This document shows, piece after piece, positions 63,372 to 64,000 of a stretch of 64,000 bases of DNA; position 1 is the first letter of the stretch, and every line of letters begins with the position of its first letter. The notes beneath the pieces were generated by a model that was given only the letters and a program-made list of their open reading frames with translations, was not told the origin of the DNA and ran no database searches. Made by a program: the position numbers and the translations under genes. The stretch lies in assembly GCA_032622095.1 (NCBI GenBank), contig CP136061.1, forward strand, positions 255,635,582-255,699,581, written 5' to 3'. The DNA is from Siphonodentalium dalli. Lineage: Eukaryota; Mollusca; Scaphopoda; Gadilida; Siphonodentaliidae.

Positions 63372-63440
63372 CTTTTTCAACCAGTGGTCTCTCGTATGTA
63401 TCACAGAGGGCAGCATGGACTCATAAAACAAACCATATCC
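63372..63440 (-). CDS. PRMT6: PRMT6-like arginine methyltransferase, exon a (partial gene, 5' part outside window)
   Basis: This is the first exon of the methyltransferase inside the window; it encodes 23 residues beginning GYGLFYESML and ending DHWLKK. Class I PRMTs transfer methyl groups from SAM to arginine; PRMT6 is a mainly nuclear, asymmetric-dimethylating member. Seen: a pyrimidine-rich acceptor ending tttcag just before GGA, and a donor gtaggt directly after AAG, so both ends are phase 0. The YESM glutamate matches the second glutamate of the double-E loop; the first one (SEWM in the family) should end the previous exon, which I could not find up to 64000. The GYG spelling favours PRMT6 over PRMT1 (GYC). 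The next exon is 10.2 kb away across a repeat-filled intron. Alternative: another class I PRMT paralogue. Confidence 0.85.
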
Positions 63441-63684
63441 CTGAAAGAGAGAAATTAGATTGATGCAATATAGAATGATAATGTTCAACACAGGGTTTGC
63501 AAAATTTAGTTTTATTCTTATTTCAGTCGGCCCTGCCCGTCTTATCCCAGAGCCCTTTCAGAGGGTATAAAGACCTTAATGAGGGCGAAGACGAATCTGG
63601 AATACCTTATATAAATCATCCTGAGGGGCACATGACGAGGCCATACATCTGAGACACGTTGACGACTCAAAATTAAAGCAATAT

Positions 63685-63928
63685 TTTATTGAACTTCTGA
63701 TATATTTACGATGATAATAATGATACTTTGACAAAAAAGATGAGAAAATCCCTGTACAACAATATTTTATATTTTTTTAGTGTCATCAAATCTGATAATC
63801 ACGTCATTTCCTACATTCACGGGAGATAATCCATTAACAGAAACCCCTACACCGCAGTTACCGGCTGGGTCAAATGTGTATATATTATATCCATTGGGAA
63901 ACTTATCGAAATCAAACACAATTAATGC
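63685..63928 (-). CDS. possible terminal exon and poly(A) signal of an unknown gene
   Basis: A 53-codon open stretch (63767-63928) has a protein-like composition (for example NIYTFDPAGNCGVGVSV and VIIRFDDTKKI). It ends at TAA (63767-63769) and is followed 77 bp later by AATAAA (63685-63690, minus strand). I do not recognise it. Its 5' side stops at an in-frame TAA just before what looks like the end of a hAT-like element (from about 63935). It sits in the methyltransferase intron upstream of exon a, same strand, so it would be a nested gene, a retrocopy end or chance. No convincing acceptor was found. Confidence 0.25.
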
Positions 63929-63934
63929 TTACAA

Positions 63935-64000
63935 CTGGTCCAGCCATCTATTCCCTAAAATGTGCCACTTCTCCTTATTTTTGTCCCTGGGAGAGATGAC
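63935..64000. mobile_element. end of another hAT-like element, running out of the window
   Basis: The sequence from ggtccagcc through ccctaaaatgtgccacttct matches the left end of the element at 11580. Only the first about 65 bp are inside the window. Confidence 0.5.

Overview
The window looks like animal, most probably bivalve-mollusc, nuclear DNA. It is AT-rich and intron-dominated, and packed with miniature transposons. It also holds imperfect tandem arrays of about 160 bp containing motifs such as gggccataactct, which I associate from memory with bivalve genomes. There are no bacterial operons, and most open frames are chance or repeat-derived.

The one host gene I can support runs on the minus strand across more than 50 kb (63440 down to 12695). 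It is the C-terminal half of a class I protein arginine methyltransferase, closest to PRMT6. I rebuilt it from seven small exons, a-g in transcript order: 63372-63440, 53111-53181, 49894-49976, 29094-29203, 27826-27935, 13715-13825, 12695-12740. Every junction has AG/GT splice signals and the phases join without a break. The total is 600 nt (199 residues plus stop). It carries the second glutamate of the double-E loop, the beta-barrel and the THW loop. The SAM-binding half must lie to the right of position 64000.

The most unusual signal lies in this gene. Immediately downstream of four consecutive exons (c, d, e, f) the intron holds a tandem array whose unit spans the exon's own 5' splice site: the last part of the exon, the donor, and the first bases of the intron. 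Copies beyond the real exon number 2, 2, 4 and about 10, rising toward the 3' end. In the d, e and f arrays the units carry an AG that can act as an acceptor plus a donor-like GT, so each copy resembles a mini-exon; one e-array copy is 33 bp and would insert 11 residues in frame.

The introns are filled by nested mobile DNA. There is a piggyBac-like element with a 584-codon transposase (41847-43601), and several non-autonomous families with TTAA target sites. There is a Mutator-like pair with 9-bp duplications, hAT-like elements with 8-bp duplications, and a 6.6-kb hAT-bounded giant inverted repeat with a 42-bp satellite core (55376-61962). A 160-bp array resembles bivalve pearl/Helentron elements (22370-24740), and many perfect hairpins are present. 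The left 12.7 kb lies 3' of the methyltransferase gene and holds repeats only. A possible last exon of another gene with a poly(A) signal sits at 63685-63928.
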